Assembly (NCBI GenBank): GCA_009767595.1
Contig: VSDK01027717.1
Span: 96,803 to 160,802, forward strand
From: Symbiodinium kawagutii
Taxonomy: Eukaryota > Sar > Dinophyceae > Suessiales > Symbiodiniaceae
Length of the DNA stretch: 64,000 nt
Direction of reading: 5' to 3'
A program made the translations under genes and the position numbers. The notes below the pieces were generated by a model. It did no database searches, was not told the DNA's origin, and worked only from the letters and a program-made list of their open reading frames with translations. Shown piece after piece: positions 20,638 through 30,934 of this stretch. Position 1 is the stretch's first letter, and the number at the start of each line of letters is the position of its first letter.

Positions 20638-21711
20638 CTACAAAGCAAACACCACGCGAGATGGCAACGTCACACCGGCACTAGGAAGCTCTCCCGGCAG
20701 CACAGCACTGAACGTGGTCACAGCCACATTGCCGTACCTCGAGCTCTTCTGCGCAAGCAGAATTGTCACTTCCTGGCCTTCCACTAGCTTCGGCATAGTC
20801 TCGCAGCGCACTCTCAGCGCCAGGCCGTCATCACTCACTAATTTCATCTCATTGGCAGGTGGAACCATCTCAAGCACCCGCCCTCCGATGTTGATGTTTG
20901 CCCAATCCGACACTTCAGGCAGACTAAGGAAAGTGGTCAGGGGAGGCACCGGGCATTCTCGGGAGGCCATGAGCTCTGGCAGGCCCAGCCGGGTTGAGCG
21001 GCTGCTCGCGCCCACCTGGCTGAGCAGCACCCCTTTGTGCTTCCTCGCCTTCACCCCTTCCATCAAAACCCGCGCGGCTTCGCCCCAGCCTGTCAGAACA
21101 GCAGCGTCCTGCCCATCATGCACCAGGCAACTGTACAAGGAGCTTGGTCGCCCTTTCGCAGTCTTCTTGGCCAGGACGGTTCCTTCTGCACAAAGAACCC
21201 ACACTTGCAGGGTATTGCTGCTCCGCCCATTTCCCAGCACCTGTTGGATCATCTGCGTGGAAGCGGCGGCCTCCGGTTCGCCAGGTTGTGTTGGCAGCCG
21301 CTGCTTCTTCTGGGGAGACTCAGCAGGGAGCTGGTCGTGGAGCATTGCCTCTTCCACGACCTTCCACCCTTGCTCTTGTAAGTAATCCGCCTTGAAAGAC
21401 TCAGCATCCAAGTGACTCTGAGCAGCGGCTGGTACACTGGACCACATGGCTTCCCACTTCGCTTCCACGTGGCTTTTCATTTCTTCTGCGCGGGCTAGAG
21501 GCCAGGACACCATGCTCTTCAGTTTCTCTTCAGTCAGCGGTCCCAAGAACTTCCACGCCTTCAGGAATTCCTCGGCTTTTTCTTCCAAGCTCGCTGCGGC
21601 TGTGCCGATGTAGCCTTCCAACTTCTCCTCAGTGAGTAGGGCACCAAGCCCTGCCAGTTCAAGCCTGGCCAGCGCCTTCTTCACCGACTCAACTTCAGCT
21701 CCTTCTGCCAT
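20638..21711 (-). CDS. RPA-like single-stranded DNA-binding protein of the Helitron
   Basis: The protein is 357 residues from ATG 21711 (MAEGAEVESV). The N-terminal ~110 residues are helical and charged (LTEEKLEGYIG, LTEEKLKSMVSW repeated motif). The C-terminal half alternates strands (TLQVWVLCAEGTVLAKKTAKGR, SLYSCLVHDGQDAAVLTGWGE, LRVRCETMPKLVEGQEVTIL), consistent with tandem OB folds. Eukaryotic Helitrons often carry an RPA1-like gene that coats single-stranded transposition intermediates, which explains its position after the helicase. The OB assignment is by pattern only. Confidence 0.55.
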   Translation of the reverse strand: MAEGAEVESVKKALARLELAGLGALLTEEKLEGYIGTAAASLEEKAEEFLKAWKFLGPLTEEKLKSMVSWPLARAEEMKSHVEAKWEAMWSSVPAAAQSHLDAESFKADYLQEQGWKVVEEAMLHDQLPAESPQKKQRLPTQPGEPEAAASTQMIQQVLGNGRSSNTLQVWVLCAEGTVLAKKTAKGRPSSLYSCLVHDGQDAAVLTGWGEAARVLMEGVKARKHKGVLLSQVGASSRSTRLGLPELMASRECPVPPLTTFLSLPEVSDWANINIGGRVLEMVPPANEMKLVSDDGLALRVRCETMPKLVEGQEVTILLAQKSSRYGNVAVTTFSAVLPGELPSAGVTLPSRVVFAL

Positions 21712-21719
21712 GCTGCACG

Positions 21720-22130
21720 ACGGAAGAGCTCCCAAGGCTGGACGGACTTTTTGGGCCGAGCTGCACAAGGAGCAACGTCACAACCGCACACACTGCACCA
21801 GTGACCTGCCCATTGCCCTGTCCAACCCACCCAGCCTCGCTATAAATAGCCACATTGGTTCGCTGGCGCGTTGCGACGGTGCAACCTGGCCATGCACGAT
21901 TCACCATCTTTGCCCCTCCCCAAACTGCACAAAGCATCTAAACACACAAGTCGTCATCATGCGACTGCACCAAACGCCATCCCAACTCACCCAAGGCGGG
22001 CCTGCGCCACTCACTTTCATTGCCGTTCCCAAACTTCGCTCAGCAGCACAGGCGCGCAAGGCGTACGCCCCACGTCCGCCGCTTTCCTTTTCAGTTCAGA
22101 GCCCAGGCACGCAAGGTGTAGACCCCATGT
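21720..22130. other. Spacer between RPA-like and helicase genes
   Basis: Contains two close copies of CGCAAGG(C/T)GTA.(G/A)CCCCA (22059-22077 and 22113-22131) directly after the helicase stop codon. No gene was seen. Confidence 0.5.
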
Positions 22131-22134
22131 CCGC

Positions 22135-23090
22135 CTATTTCTTGAAGCTCTTCCGTCGCATCTCTGCGTACACCTCAACCTCTTCTTCCAGGCATGCATT
22201 GCACCTTCGCAGCCGCGCCTTGCCTAGCAGTGACGGCGCCCTCCCGGCAAATGTTGTGAACTCGGCTTTCCGCTTCATCTGGGAACATCTCCCACATGCC
22301 ATAGCATCCAAGCACCCGCTACACAGTTGGGTCTTTCGACGACATTTTGCCATCCACACCCCGCAGCACTCACATGCCGTCATCCCAGCACAAGCCTTGG
22401 AACATCGGCCACCAACTACAGCAGCCTGAGCACCGCACACTTCGCAAAGCTTGCCACATTTCTCACAAAGGCGACCCTTCCAATCTGCAGGCAGTTCCCC
22501 AGCACACTTCTCACATTTCCGGCCCTGCCTGGTACAGCTCTCACATCTTCTGTTGCGGCCCTTTTCGAGCTCTGCCCGTGTGAACTCTGTTGCCAGCTTC
22601 AGCCCGCATGATGCACACTCCAGGTGCGGCGCCCAAGCCTGGCAGCGCGCTGCTGTCTCCGGGCCCAAAATGGCATCGGTAACAACCTGCCAATCAATTT
22701 CCTCCTGCCGCAAATGCCGCAGCAGCAGCTCGGGCTCTGCAGCGCTCGGTCTCTTGAACATGCTCCATGGAAATGCCCGCAGTAAATAAATGTCATCGGC
22801 AGTCTCAACCCGCGAGAGGGCCACATAGCACGTTTGCCCAGAGGTACCATCTGCAATGTTCACATCTGCAAGGAGTCGGCCCATATTTTGCCCTTGGGCA
22901 AAATTTGCTGCGCACGCAAAAGCAGGACACAACGGCAATTGCCTGCGAGTGACTCGCAGCTGCGGGTACCTCTGACTGTGGTCCACATACCAATCTTTCT
23001 TCAACGGTCTGATCGGGTACCAGCCAGCATGCTCCATGCCCGGCACTTTCCAAGTTGCACCTGGGAACGAAACAATCACACACACACAGG
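22135..23090 (-). CDS. Pif1-like Helitron helicase, C-terminal exon with Cys-rich tail
   Basis: Encodes the helicase end: FACAANFAQGQNMGRLLADV then SGQTCYVALSRVETADDIYL, which is the SF1 motif VI region (YVALSRV). From about the middle it continues into roughly 130 residues with many CxxC knuckles (CASCGLKL, CESCTRQGRKCEKC, CEKCGKLCEVC, CECCGVW, CGRCSQMK), a zinc-binding tail ending RRKSFKK. The 5' limit is approximate; an intron joins it to 23100-23760. The usual QG.TL motif is altered to QGQNM. Confidence 0.75.
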
Positions 23091-23099
23091 CAATCGTGT

Positions 23100-23760
23100 C
23101 AGAGGCACTTCTGTTGCCTGTCCATTCACCTGCTGCTCCTCTGCTGCCAAGACCCAATCCTCCAGAATGCACCGCTTTCCCTTCAGCAAGTTTCGCTGCG
23201 GATCCCTGTCAAGGTGGTCAACCAGGAACATAGGCAACTTCTTCACCAGCGGCACAAGTCCACTTAAGTTTCCACACACTTTGTCTGTCCAACGGAGAAA
23301 CTCTATCTTGCGTCTGCGAAGTTCCGGCTCAATGCCCAATGCTTTTGGAGAGATTGTATCTTCCGCCAAGACCCAGCAAATTTGGGAGCTTGTCTGCGCA
23401 GCAAAGCGCTGCGACCGCAGCTTGTTGATTTCTGTGCGGGTGTCATTGTTGGGAACAATGCACACGGCTTCTTCAAAGCCAGTTGGAGGCAAATGCAACG
23501 ACCCTCCTGCCCCCAAAACCCTGCACCTTCTCCTTCTTTCTGCCATGCACACTTTACACTCCATACTTTGTCTCTGCTGCCACGAGGCTCCTTTCTCACG
23601 CAAAATCTTCCAACATTCCGCCAGAGCTGCGCACCGGCTATCTCCACACAGCACGCGCCCCTGCAACCATGACCCAGGTACGGCTGTTTCCACGCCATGC
23701 AGAAATGCATGCGTGTCCTGCTGCACCTGCATCACGCGGAATTCATCCAAGACCTGCAGG
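23100..23760 (-). CDS. Pif1-like Helitron helicase, middle exon
   Basis: The open frame includes GFEEAVCIVPNNDTRTEINK (Pif1 motif with conserved N) and PLVKKLPMFLVDHL...NLLKGKRCILEDWVL, typical of the second RecA lobe of Pif1/Helitron helicases. It overlaps the upstream exon by a few tens of bases, with a TTTTCCCTGCAG acceptor at about 23756, so an intron separates them. Exact exon ends are inferred. Confidence 0.65.
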
Positions 23761-23764
23761 GAAA

Positions 23765-24646
23765 ACATCATTTAATCCAAACTCCACAGGCATGCCGCAA
23801 CTTCCCCGCCCACCCCCTGGCCTGGCCTGCAACCACCAGGGGTCCTTGCAGCGGTATACATCCACAAGCTCAACTAACTCCACATCCTGCTCCCAAAGCA
23901 ATTCCAGCCCTCTGATAGCCAATGGAGCTAGAGCCTTTGCTCTTGGCCGCAATAGCAGGGAACCAGGCACTGTGTACAGTGGAATGCCTTCTGGGGGTTC
24001 AATCTGACGAATATCACCGAACATAGTCAAATTCAGGCCACCCCATGGCCGCACACTGCCATCTTCATTCTGCCGAAAAAAAGAGTTTTGCGGCACCTTC
24101 ACTCGAATGTATTGCTCCGCTTCAGCAAAGAACCCTGCTGGTAACATGAAGACTTCATCCAATATCAGATGCCGCATAAAGGACAACCTCTTGCTCGAAG
24201 CTGTCTCTTGCCGCTCTTGGCTGAGATTCGCTGCCGCCTGGCTGTGGAACGGATTGATCCCAGCAACATGATGCAGTGTTTCTCCTCCAAGCATGGCTGC
24301 CACTGCGCAAGACATCTCGCTGTTTTGGATTCAGATGCGCCGCGTTTTTCTTGACCCAATCTGAAGCCTCCTGCAACAATACCTGCGGCTGTCCCCGCAC
24401 AGAGCCTGCAACATCAGCTTGCCCCTGGGCAAGTTTCCTTTCGCTCCTCACCTGCTTCTGCATGTCTTTAAACAGCTTCTCGCAGTCTCTCCACCGGTGT
24501 TGCAGCACAGTGTCCTGCAGACCGCCACCACCTGCAGCCTGGGGCCAAAGTGCATGCGCGCACTCAAATGCAGATGTGGAATTCGCGTGATGGCTCAGCC
24601 CAGCAGTTGCCCGCTTGCTGCCACCAATTTTTGTCGGCATCACCAT
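23765..24646 (-). pseudogene. Pif1-like helicase, first lobe, frame-shifted and lacking the P-loop
   Basis: The upstream frame (24155-24646) reaches LNPKQRDVL, the Pif1 Q-motif region. The downstream frame (from 24315) begins MSCAVAAMLGGETLHHVAGI, the segment that normally follows GxxGTGKT. The two meet within the same bases at about 24300-24320, so the Walker A P-loop is missing and the frame shifts. Beyond it Walker B (LILDEVFML) and motif III (MFGDIRQIEP) are intact. Either a small deletion killed this copy or there is a local assembly error. Confidence 0.7.
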
Positions 24647-24789
24647 GTCCAGAACTGCTTCCGACCTCAGCTTCTCCCCCCTATCTCACATTATCACCCC
24701 CTCATTTCTCCCGCCTCTCTCCCCATGTAAAAAAAAGTCTACGAACTGACACCTCCCCTGCCCTTCCCTATACCTTTTCAAACAACATC

Positions 24790-25200
24790 CACTTGGTGAC
24801 AAGAACACAACATACCATTGAGGCACCGACGGCTCTACACCGACCTCATCTTCTTCTTCTGCATCACTTCCATCTTCGCCAGCGGCACCAGGGTACTGCA
24901 ACATGTAAACGGTCCAAAAATTCTGCATTGCTCGCTTCGCCTCCAAACTCAAGACACCGCGCCGCAGCAGTGCGTCCAACCCACTTTGCCAACTGCGCAG
25001 ACCGGATTGCCCAACGGGCTGCAGGTCCCGGGCATGCAACACATGCTGGCATACGCCAGCCTCCTCAACCACCCATGGGGTGAAGTAGACCAGCAGCAGC
25101 TGAGCCCTCTGCTCGTCTGTCATGTTGGCCCGTCCAACGGGGGCACCGCGAAATTCTGGAACGACAGCATGAAGCCTCTTCACCAGCTTCCAAATCCTTA
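24790..25200 (-). CDS. Helitron Rep/helicase linker exon
   Basis: Reads ANMTDEQRAQLLLVYFTPWV, the segment found between the Rep and helicase domains of Helitron proteins, followed by an acidic stretch (EDGSDAEEEDEVGVEPS). A likely donor GTATGTTG follows VPQW at about 24817. Upstream, a roughly 90-nt intron separates it from the Rep exon, with acceptor-like ATCGCTAAG at about 25200. Confidence 0.6.
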
Positions 25201-25289
25201 GCGATCACTAACATGCCATCCCCGACCCTTCCTTTCCCCACCCCACACATGCACCGCCCGTCACACCGAGGCATACGCCCCATGCGTCA

Positions 25290-27651
25290 CTTTCTGTCTG
25301 CGCTCTCCCCAACCCCAACGCTCGCCTAGACACTGGCTGGCTTCGGGGCAGATGCTGCTCTCCGGGAATGACAAGACGCGCCGGTACAAGTCTCCAGCCT
25401 TCGCCACTTCCGCTGCCGACTTCACTTCCCAGTGCCGCACAAACTCGTACGGACTTAAATACCGGATCTCCTCCTCCTGACCCCTCAAGGCATACAGGAT
25501 CGCCAGGTCACGCACCCGCACCTCCCCTTGTACCACTTGCACAAACCCTTTCAAACCTCTCAAAGATTTTCCCTCTGCAACGCGCTCCACAATCTCCAGC
25601 AAAGGGGCCCCTGGAAAGGGTACACTTCGACATGTTTGCATGCATTCTGCGGCACATGGGTCTTTCTTGGAAGCCACAGCATGCATGTTCAGGTTCTCCG
25701 TCTCAACTGCACCCCTCACAATGCCTCTCACGAAGCAATCTGCAACAATCCGTTGCGCATGCCTGCGGCTAACCTGCTGCACACCAGCGCCAGAACCCAG
25801 CTTGGCAGCCATAGCAGCATGCCCACGAGCAAACTCACGACACTCATACAAGCCACTTCCTTGCCTCTTTGTCATGTAGTCCGTCGAGTACCCAATCTGC
25901 GCAGCTTGTGCTGCCTGCGCTATCTGCTGCATTTCCAATAAGCTGGTTGCCTCCACGCACTTCTTGCTGCACTGTCGCCAATGCGTCAGCGCTGATATTG
26001 GCAGCCTGAACCCCACCTGCACATCTGCATTGTGCCTCCCTGCCGATAGCAGCGCCGGGTGTGCTCCATTGAGCCATGGGCAACTTCTCGGCCCAAATAA
26101 ACTTCCCAGTGCGTTCCTTCTGCCCGCCAAGGGCAGCTTAAAGTGATCAGCAACTCCAGCGCAGACTACCAACGTCTCCTTTGTCAGCTGGCCATCCAAC
26201 GGGAAACCTGAGCGGCACACCCCTTTCTTATCCTTTTTCTTGCAACCGGCTAATGGTTGCCTGTCACCTTTCTGATCTTTGGGGTGAATGTGGTGCTGCC
26301 GCAGCATTTGCACTTGCTGCACGTCCGCTTGGTATCGCTCCACCCACTGCTCTCCTTCGCGCAAAAGCGCATCACATCCACTGGTCCACAAATCAACACT
26401 CTCTCCAAAAAATTGCGGCAATAGCAGCAGCTCATCTCGCTCACTGTAGTCAGGCCACTCCTGCTCCACCTGCTCCCTCGCCATGTCCGTCCAGCTGCTG
26501 GGCTGAGCGTGCTCCTGCATGCAGACATGCTTTTTGAACCGCAGGAAACCACGAACTAACTCGTCACCTGCCGCCTCAAATTTCTCCGCCATGCCTTGCA
26601 AAGTCTCATGTTGCTGCAACCCTTCCACAACAACATGCCCATGCACATGCAGAGAACTGGACTTCTGGCCCTCTATGCTGAAGAACGCTGCGCAGCACCT
26701 TCCAAAAACACCTCCTTCCAGCTCAGCCGCATTTCCCAGCATGTCACTGCAGAAGAAACCCCTGTCCCTGGGCCCTTGGCACTGAGGGCAAAACAAGCAC
26801 ACACGCAATCCAAACAACCCTCGAAGGAGCAGCAAAATGTGCACACGAAAGCCTAAAACAGCCGCAGCTGGCTTCAGAGCCAAAATCTTCCTCCTCTCCT
26901 CAAACGTGGGCCAGCCTGACTTCTCCTGCGGATTCGGCCGCGCATTCCCAGCCACTTTCTGCAAGACAGGATCATGCTGCACAGCCGGGTCACACACCCG
27001 CCAGCGGGCCAAACGCAGCATCAGATAGTTATGCTTCTCGACCGGGCTCAAGGTCACAAACAACGGCGTCCCGTACGCCACCTGCATTGCTTTGCCACGA
27101 TACCTCATCAGCGTCCTCACTCCTGTCGTCCCGGGCACACGCCCAATCATGTGCTTGACCTGCTGCAACATGCGGCCACTCAGCGGCGACAAGCCTGGTA
27201 TGTATGCCACCTTGTTCAAGTCACCTGCCACTGGCCGTAGCTGCCCATCCAAGCTTTTGTACATAGCAGACAGGCCCTCGCTTATCTCCATTGCAGCTTT
27301 TCTCAGCTCTGCCGCAGTCACTTCCCCATCCTCTGCCTCCCCAAGCCCAGCAAGACGCTGCACAGACAGGCCTCGGCTTTGATGCAGGAGTTGTCGGAAT
27401 AAGTAGTTCCAGCGGACATATGAGAAACACCATTCAGCGCCAAATTGATGCTCGCAACGACTGGAGCATAGCTCTGTGAACTCCGCCAACTCCACTTGCG
27501 CCTGCTTCTCCCGTCCACTCACATTGCCATGACCCGGCATGTCTGGCATGGCCAGCTGCGCCTTGAAGAGAAAAGGGAACGCCTGCACAGCAATAACAAA
27601 ACCAGCCACAGACTCCCAAGGGATACCCCCCAGGGCGTGACATACTGCCAA
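25290..27651 (-). CDS. Helitron Rep (HUH endonuclease) exon
   Basis: A ~790-residue open frame. Key features are FVTLSPVEKHNYLMLRLARW (about residues 198-217), the HUH metal site SSLHVHGHVVVEG (about 333-344) and the catalytic-tyrosine motif GYSTDYMTKRQGSG (about 587-600, with Tyr588, Tyr592 and Lys595). SPYEFVRHWE lies near the end. These define the Helitron_like_N/Rep domain that nicks and rejoins single-stranded DNA in rolling-circle transposition. A Cys pair (CPQCQ) may bind zinc. The first codon is not a convincing start, so this is an exon of a larger protein; the GGCATACGCC motif lies at its 3' end. Confidence 0.8.
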
Positions 27652-27681
27652 CAGCTATACTAGATAGTGAAGTTCTTGCGC

Positions 27682-27890
27682 CTAGCATGACAACCAACTG
27701 TTCCACCCTCCCGTCTCTTGCCCCCTCGCCTGGCAAAAAAAATCGCCCGAATATTGGTTCACCATTTCACTGCCTGTGTGCACCTGCAATTCTTCTCCTC
27801 GCACAGCCGCAGCCAAGTCTTGCCAAGCCTCCCCACCCGCTTCGCTCTCACAGATCTCAGCAAAAGCATCCCGGGTGCACGTCACTGCAG
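27682..27890 (-). CDS. Helitron N-terminal linker exon
   Basis: Short open frame ending VHTGSEMVNQYSGDFFCQAR, located between the DUF6570-like and Rep exons on the same strand. Splice sites were not fixed; it may be a real exon of the same transposase. Confidence 0.35.
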
Positions 27891-28109
27891 AAGGGCCTCA
27901 TCCAAGCGGGTCATCTACCGAATCTCAGATGACAACGGACTTCAAAACAAGCCCCCTGTCTTCCCTACTTGCACTATTCTGCCGCTCCTTTGCGAGAAGC
28001 CTCTGTATCAATGAGCCTGCCGCCTCTATACCCCATGTCACTGAGGCTCCAACGCAAAGAAGCAAAGGCCACCCCCATCTCTCGCCCACCCAGAGGGGGC
28101 GTGGCATGC

Positions 28110-29060
28110 TTAAAAACCTTGCAGGTTCTCGATCGCACTGCCAGCCTGCGTCGCCAGCACCACCAACTCCTCCAACACCCCGTCCTCCGGCAACTGCACC
28201 GCCTTGGCCCTGACATGATCCAGCGACACACACTGGTACGCCGGGTGCTTCCTGGCCACACACTCTTCTATCAGCTTGACAACCAGTGCTCTTCGCACCC
28301 TCGCTTGGCAGATGACCCTCGCATCTGAAATCTCACTTGTGCGGAGGACCACGCGCACAGCATTGGCTATTTCACCACCCAACCATGGAAGTTCCACGCC
28401 TCCCTTCGCTTGTTTCCCAAGCTCCGCCATAATGTCTTCTAGCGGAAGCGGGAACATGGTGATGTTTCCTCGGGCCCCTCCACGACACTTCTGACCCTGA
28501 GCTTCTTCAAGTAGAACATTCCCATAGTGCCCCTCTAAGGAAAAGCATATCAAACTCAACATGCAAGGTGATGCCAGCACAGCTTCCAAATACGACACAT
28601 TGTGACAGGCCAGCGTCGACGTAGAAAAACCTGTCCACAAGTTGTTGCTCAAAGCTCGGATGGGCAAGACCTGCGGCTTCCTCTCCAAGCCTTGCTCACA
28701 CCGGTAACAAACCGGCAGCTCACAATCGGCACATATATCCGGCTGCCCCACAGCATGATCCCAGCAACACCGCTTGTCCTCTGGACAGCAAAGAAGCTGT
28801 AAATCACCCTCCAGGAAACTAACCTTGCACTGCCACTGTAGCAGCTCCTGCGCCCACGGAGGCTCCCGCAGATCTGGAAACCCTTCCCCTCGATGGCCAT
28901 ACCGATCCATGAACTCTTCCATCCCAAAGAACTCACGGGCCTGCTGCCAGCGCAGACCAAGAAAAGACTGCAGCACCAGCCTCGACGCAGGCATGGCTTC
29001 CCCGGCCTTTTTCCACGCCACTTTCTGCCGCGGCTCCTGCACAGTGCACACAACCACCAC
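28110..29060 (-). CDS. Helitron DUF6570-like exon
   Basis: A 316-codon open frame. It contains a Cys cluster (CCPEDKRCCWDHAV, CADCELPVCYRCEQ) followed by LPIRALSNNLWTGFSTSTLA and ACHNVSYLEAVLASP, the N-terminal pattern seen before the Rep domain in many Helitron proteins (the ANNLW.G type, DUF6570). The first 10-15 codons are probably intron. It continues in the same order into the Rep exon downstream. Confidence 0.6.
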   Translation of the reverse strand: MVVVCTVQEPRQKVAWKKAGEAMPASRLVLQSFLGLRWQQAREFFGMEEFMDRYGHRGEGFPDLREPPWAQELLQWQCKVSFLEGDLQLLCCPEDKRCCWDHAVGQPDICADCELPVCYRCEQGLERKPQVLPIRALSNNLWTGFSTSTLACHNVSYLEAVLASPCMLSLICFSLEGHYGNVLLEEAQGQKCRGGARGNITMFPLPLEDIMAELGKQAKGGVELPWLGGEIANAVRVVLRTSEISDARVICQARVRRALVVKLIEECVARKHPAYQCVSLDHVRAKAVQLPEDGVLEELVVLATQAGSAIENLQGF

Positions 29061-29110
29061 ACACCCTCAACTCACAGCCAGGCCCCCCAACCCCCCATGC
29101 ACCCACCGCT

Positions 29111-29873
29111 CTACCCAAGGTCCTCTGGCAGATGCGGGTGCACACAGCCGCAAATAAAGCAAATGAGGGATTGCAAGCCAGGATGCACAACACTCTCATG
29201 AAATGTCTTCAATCCTCTTCTATCATGAGCCAGCGATACTACAGGCGCTCTTTCCTGGCATCGGACACCGATTGCAGCACTAAGCACAGTATAAAGCGCC
29301 AATCTCCATGGCGCCGGTTCAAAAGCCACCACTGCCTCCCTCAATGTCTGCGTGTCATGCTTCTCCTGGACATGGTCAAACAGGCTATCCAACTTGTCTC
29401 CAACCCAGCCACAAGCTTCAAACGGGCAATGCCGCTTAGGCAGAAACACACCTCGATCCAGCTCTTCCTGACTCCATGGCACACCTGCTGGACTCAAGGG
29501 AGACGTTGGCTCCGCACGCAGCAGCGCTGCCACAGCCTCAACACGCTGCTGCCTCACCTGCCCAGGGTGCGGCGATCCCCGCACCACCTGCAGGCGAGCT
29601 GCAAAATCCAGGAGCCCCCGGACGTCTGCTTCCTCTTGGCAGCGCCGCTGCTCAGCACCGCCCGACTCTTTCGGGGGCATCACTGACCCCTTCTCCAAGG
29701 CATACGCCCTAGACCCTCCTGCATAGCAGCACGCCACCACACACGAGGGCGCAGCCCCCAGCCATTGCTGCCCAATGGGTTCCTAGCTTCCATGCAATGT
29801 GTCTGAATGTTGCACCTACGCCTCCTCCACAACATACTAGAGCAAACATGTTCCCCATTCTTGCCTCTGCCAT
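29111..29873 (-). CDS. Helitron zinc-finger N-terminal exons (29860-29873, about 29120-29708)
   Basis: A 14-nt first exon (ATG at 29873, MAEA plus two bases) joins exon 2 at 29708 in frame to give MAEARAYALEKGSVMPPKES. The 151-nt intron between them matches the intron of the PARP-like gene. Exon 2 carries a C2H2-like finger, CPFEACGWVGDKLDSLFDH followed by VQEKH, and a Cys-rich end (LICFICGCVHPH). N-terminal zinc fingers are usual in Helitron proteins. The donor of this intron is not GT (bases are AG/GAATGGGG), so the first exon is tentative. Confidence 0.45.
29699..29708. promoter_or_regulatory. Recurring near-palindrome GGCATACGCC (one of 13)
   Basis: The core GGYRTAYRCC occurs with flanking AG and CCC at 17239-17252, 17772-17791, 17901-17914, 19329-19343, 19471-19486, 19589-19603, 19754-19768, 19888-19902, 20590-20603, 22059-22077, 22113-22131, 25268-25283 and 29698-29711, and was not noticed elsewhere in the window. 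Several copies fall within about 60 nt of a stop codon or an intron edge. The role is unknown; an RNA-processing or transposon-specific signal is possible. Confidence 0.5.
29709..29859 (-). repeat. Repeated intron, copy 2 (151 nt)
   Basis: Homologous to 17913-18078. It ends GCAGGAGGGTCTAG before GGCGTATGCCTTGGAGAAGG, which is shared with copy 1. Confidence 0.65.
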
Positions 29874-29879
29874 CCTTCG

Positions 29880-30900
29880 CCCGCATGTGCCACGTACTTT
29901 ACCAACAATGACCATGGGCCTTGCTATTATCAACCATGACCCACCATCAACCAGCATCACTTGCCAGCTGTTAGCAACGGTCAAAGCATCATTGGCCATC
30001 AGTCATCATGAACCAGCTCTACCAATTCATTGTAATCCAAATGGGCTCGACATAGCTAAACCCTCAGCCATCATTGACCATCACTGACCAGCGCTTTGCA
30101 TGCTTAGCCAGCATTCACAAGCTCTAAACTCAGCCATGAACCAACGTCATCCTCACTCGGCTCTCAAGACTGGATTCTGTGGCGCTAGTGAAGCTCAGGT
30201 GAAGGGAGAGGCTGTTGCCATGGTGGGTCCATTCCTTCGGTGCTGACTGGTGGTCAAATGTGGTCACTTTCCTCAAGGGTGGAATTTTGCTCAGTTCCAG
30301 CTTAATTTACCCGCAGCGGCGATAAATCGCATTGAGCCACCGGGCGGATGGTGGTCAAGCATGGCACTGCTGGATTGCTTCACTCAGATTCCCAATCAAA
30401 AATTTATACTCTTATCTGATCTATGACCCGTAGACATGGACTGGCGCTACAAGAATGAGATTGACAGGCACATAGTCGTTTCATGCGCAATCCCAAGCTG
30501 CAACCCCTGCAGCAGCCGCCCGCCGAGCTGAGGTCATCACCTGACAACCGGCAACCGAGCCCCTCAAGGGGCCGGCGGAACACTCCGCAGGGTTAAATAT
30601 AACAAAAATACCCACAAAAAGACAGTATAACTTTACGCGATACAAACATCGCGTCCAGGCATGAATATGTATAAATACATCCGCATACAATACACCCAGC
30701 ACAATCCACCACATGAAAACAAAGAATCTAACAATGAATATCCACAAATACATCTGTATAAAACACCATACACCCCATCACATGAAAACAAACAATCACA
30801 TGAATTTACCACATGCTTCGGTATTTTTCTTATGTTACGCTTCGTTTCTGTTGACTGGAGCTGACCGTAACCCACTCAACCACTCCACAGGGGCCATCCC
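29880..30900. other. Non-coding stretch
   Basis: CATTGACCATCA-type low-complexity sequence, then ordinary sequence. No gene was recognised. Confidence 0.4.
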
Positions 30901-30904
30901 CAGC

Positions 30905-30934
30905 CTCCAAAGAGACCTCCTGTGGCAGCACCAC
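30905..30934 (-). CDS. FG micro-exon E9, GLFG type (30 nt, phase 1-1)
   Basis: Acceptor CACCTTGCAG, donor GCTGGG (GC type). With the split Gly it reads GGAATGGLFG. It is the partner of E8, 15.6 kb away across the Helitron region. Confidence 0.55.

Larger units (their letters stand above)
20266..29873 (-). mobile_element. Helitron-type rolling-circle transposon, decayed
   Basis: In minus-strand order it carries a zinc-finger exon, a DUF6570-like segment, a HUH Rep domain with the Helitron YxxDYMTK motif, a Pif1-like helicase with Cys-rich tail, and an RPA-like gene. This gene set is diagnostic of Helitrons/Helentrons. The limits given are the outer shared repeats, not proven termini; I could not identify the 5' TC and 3' hairpin-CTRR ends. 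It lies on the same strand as, and between, FG micro-exons E8 and E9. The helicase P-loop is missing, so this copy is probably inactive. Confidence 0.75.

Noticed and set aside
20465-21385. Plus-strand 306-aa ORF opposite the RPA-like gene
   Set aside because: Low-complexity composition (Ser/Pro/Arg) with no motif; the minus strand has the credible protein.
30530-30580. GC-rich island near 30.56 kb as another FG micro-exon
   Set aside because: The core reads PLEG/PLRG without Phe and lacks the common exon borders; at most a decayed copy.
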